Below, piece by piece: positions 63,175-64,000 of a stretch of 64,000 bases of DNA (within the stretch, counting starts at the first letter, position 1; each line of letters begins with the position of its first letter). Under the pieces are notes generated by a model, which did not search any database, was not told the origin of the DNA, and worked only from the letters and a program-made list of their open reading frames with translations. The stretch is taken from contig NW_004085951.1 of assembly GCF_000220395.1 (NCBI RefSeq), positions 1-64,000 of the forward strand, read 5' to 3'. A program made the translations under genes and the position numbers. The stretch comes from Ichthyophthirius multifiliis. Lineage: Eukaryota > Ciliophora > Oligohymenophorea > Hymenostomatida.

Positions 63175-64000
63175 ATGGGTTATTACAATAAAAGATTACT
63201 AAAATTATCTTTTAAAATAAATTAGATTTTATTATTTTAATAATTTTTGTAGTTTATTTAAGTAGTATTGCTTGGTTTTAATTTGATTATTATTAAATGT
63301 AAATTACATATATTTAAAAAATAATTATAGTTGATTAACCATGGTAAACTAAGTATATATTCTTTTTATTTATTAATAACTAATATGACAATTAATTAAA
63401 AAAATTGAGTATTTATATTTTATTATTAAAAAGTTTGATATGATGATATTACTTTAATAAATAATTTAGAGATAAAATTTGTTGTCTTGAATATGATTTT
63501 AACAGTTTTTTTTTTTTTATTCAATAAATAATATAGGAATAATACTTTAAGAAATAGAAAGCAAAACAAAAAAATTAAAAGTGATATAAATACTTTTTAA
63601 AGATATTTAGATAGATAAGGAGTTAATTCAATTTTTAAAGTCTAGTAAAACATCTTTTAATACTTTTATAAAAAGAAAAGCAAGATAGAGAAAAGGATAA
63701 GAAAACTTAATTTTAGATACATTTTCAAATAAATTAAAGAGAAGAGATAACATAGAAATAAATAGAAATAAATAGTAAAATATTACTTAACTAAAAGATT
63801 TTCATTAATAATTTTTCTATTAGTAATATCGCTAATAATAATGAAAAAGATACCAATTTATCCAAACTAAATAATTTTCAATGAAGAAGATTTGGATGAT
63901 AATTTAATATAGTTTACCTAAAATGGAAATATAGTAATTTATTAATAAAACATAAATAAGAAACTTTCGTAATAAAATAACTTTCAAACAATGATTTTTT
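63175..64000 (+). CDS. Membrane protein, 5' part only (runs off the window)
   Basis: ATG 63175 gives MGYYNKRLLKLSFK. With one more A in the run 63214-63217 this continues as LDFIILIIFVVYLSSIAWF, a clear transmembrane helix. Further on, one frame holds FVVLNMILTVFFFLF (second hydrophobic segment), then a basic region (RQNKKIKSDINTFQRYLDRQ-like and QQNIFQYFYKKKSKIEKRIR). RFSLIIFLLVISLIIMKK (third transmembrane segment) follows, and then an acidic loop (FNEEDLDDNLIQFTQNGNIV) that is still open at base 64000. Between the first two helices the splice pattern (about 63298-63440) is not solved. The N-terminal helix followed by soluble loops is reminiscent of multi-helix ciliate surface or cyclase-type proteins, but there is no diagnostic domain yet. 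Confidence 0.5.

Overview
This window reads as macronuclear-type DNA of an oligohymenophorean ciliate, close to the Tetrahymena/Ichthyophthirius group. It is extremely AT-rich. Open frames are recoverable only when TAA and TAG are read as glutamine and TGA is the sole stop. Conserved proteins such as CCT-eta, eEF1B-gamma, Rab, PP2C, NME7, elongin C and an ABCA transporter then translate cleanly with Q at TAA/TAG. Introns are GT..AG, about 25 to 340 nt, and often carry (TA)n runs. Coding stretches stand out as islands of higher GC. Read with the standard code, almost every gene here breaks into meaningless fragments. The species assignment is inference.

Layout. 0.8-3.7 kb (+): an RPA43-like Pol I stalk subunit, a CLASP/TOG-domain protein and a CID-domain protein. 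4.1-6 kb (-): a ZMYND12-like axonemal TPR protein. 7-11.3 kb (+): a Myb/SANT-like protein and CCT7. 12.7-13.8 kb (-): an unrecognised gene. 14.1-15.4 kb (+): a Tc1-like DD34E transposase. 16.4-18 kb (-): a hybrid histidine kinase. 19.3-23.4 kb (+): a divergent kinesin. 23.6-24.8 kb (-): eEF1B-gamma. 25.1-26.6 kb (+): NME7. 27-29.8 kb (-): a cyclic-nucleotide-binding (CNB) protein. 30 kb (+): elongin C and a small ORF. 31-32.2 kb (-): a tandem-PX protein. 34.1-36.4 kb (+): a p25-alpha/TPPP-like protein. 36.6-39.4 kb (+): a triple-BRCT microcephalin-like protein. 39.4-41 kb (-): an unrecognised gene. 42.5-43.5 kb (+): a C2H2 finger. 43.8-44.6 kb (-): a Rab. 45.4-46.5 kb (-): a second tandem-PX protein. 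48.3-51 kb (+): a CCDC124 homologue and a TPR protein. 51.2-54.3 kb (+): a second CNB protein. 55-60.2 kb (+): an ABCA transporter. 60.6-61.8 kb (+): a PP2C. From 63.2 kb (+): a membrane protein that runs off the window.

There are no operons. Each gene is a separate monocistronic unit, divided by 0.1-1.8 kb of low-complexity AT DNA. Themes recur (cilia and axoneme; cyclic-nucleotide and phospho-signalling; membrane traffic), but the gene order looks like an ordinary ciliate chromosome rather than a dedicated system.

A general warning: many genes need one extra A in a coding-strand A-run to stay in frame. Several of these genes are essential, and an internal protein repeat at 53.3 kb gives an internal control, so I read most of these breaks as consensus undercalls rather than pseudogenes. 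All intron and frameshift coordinates are manual readings.
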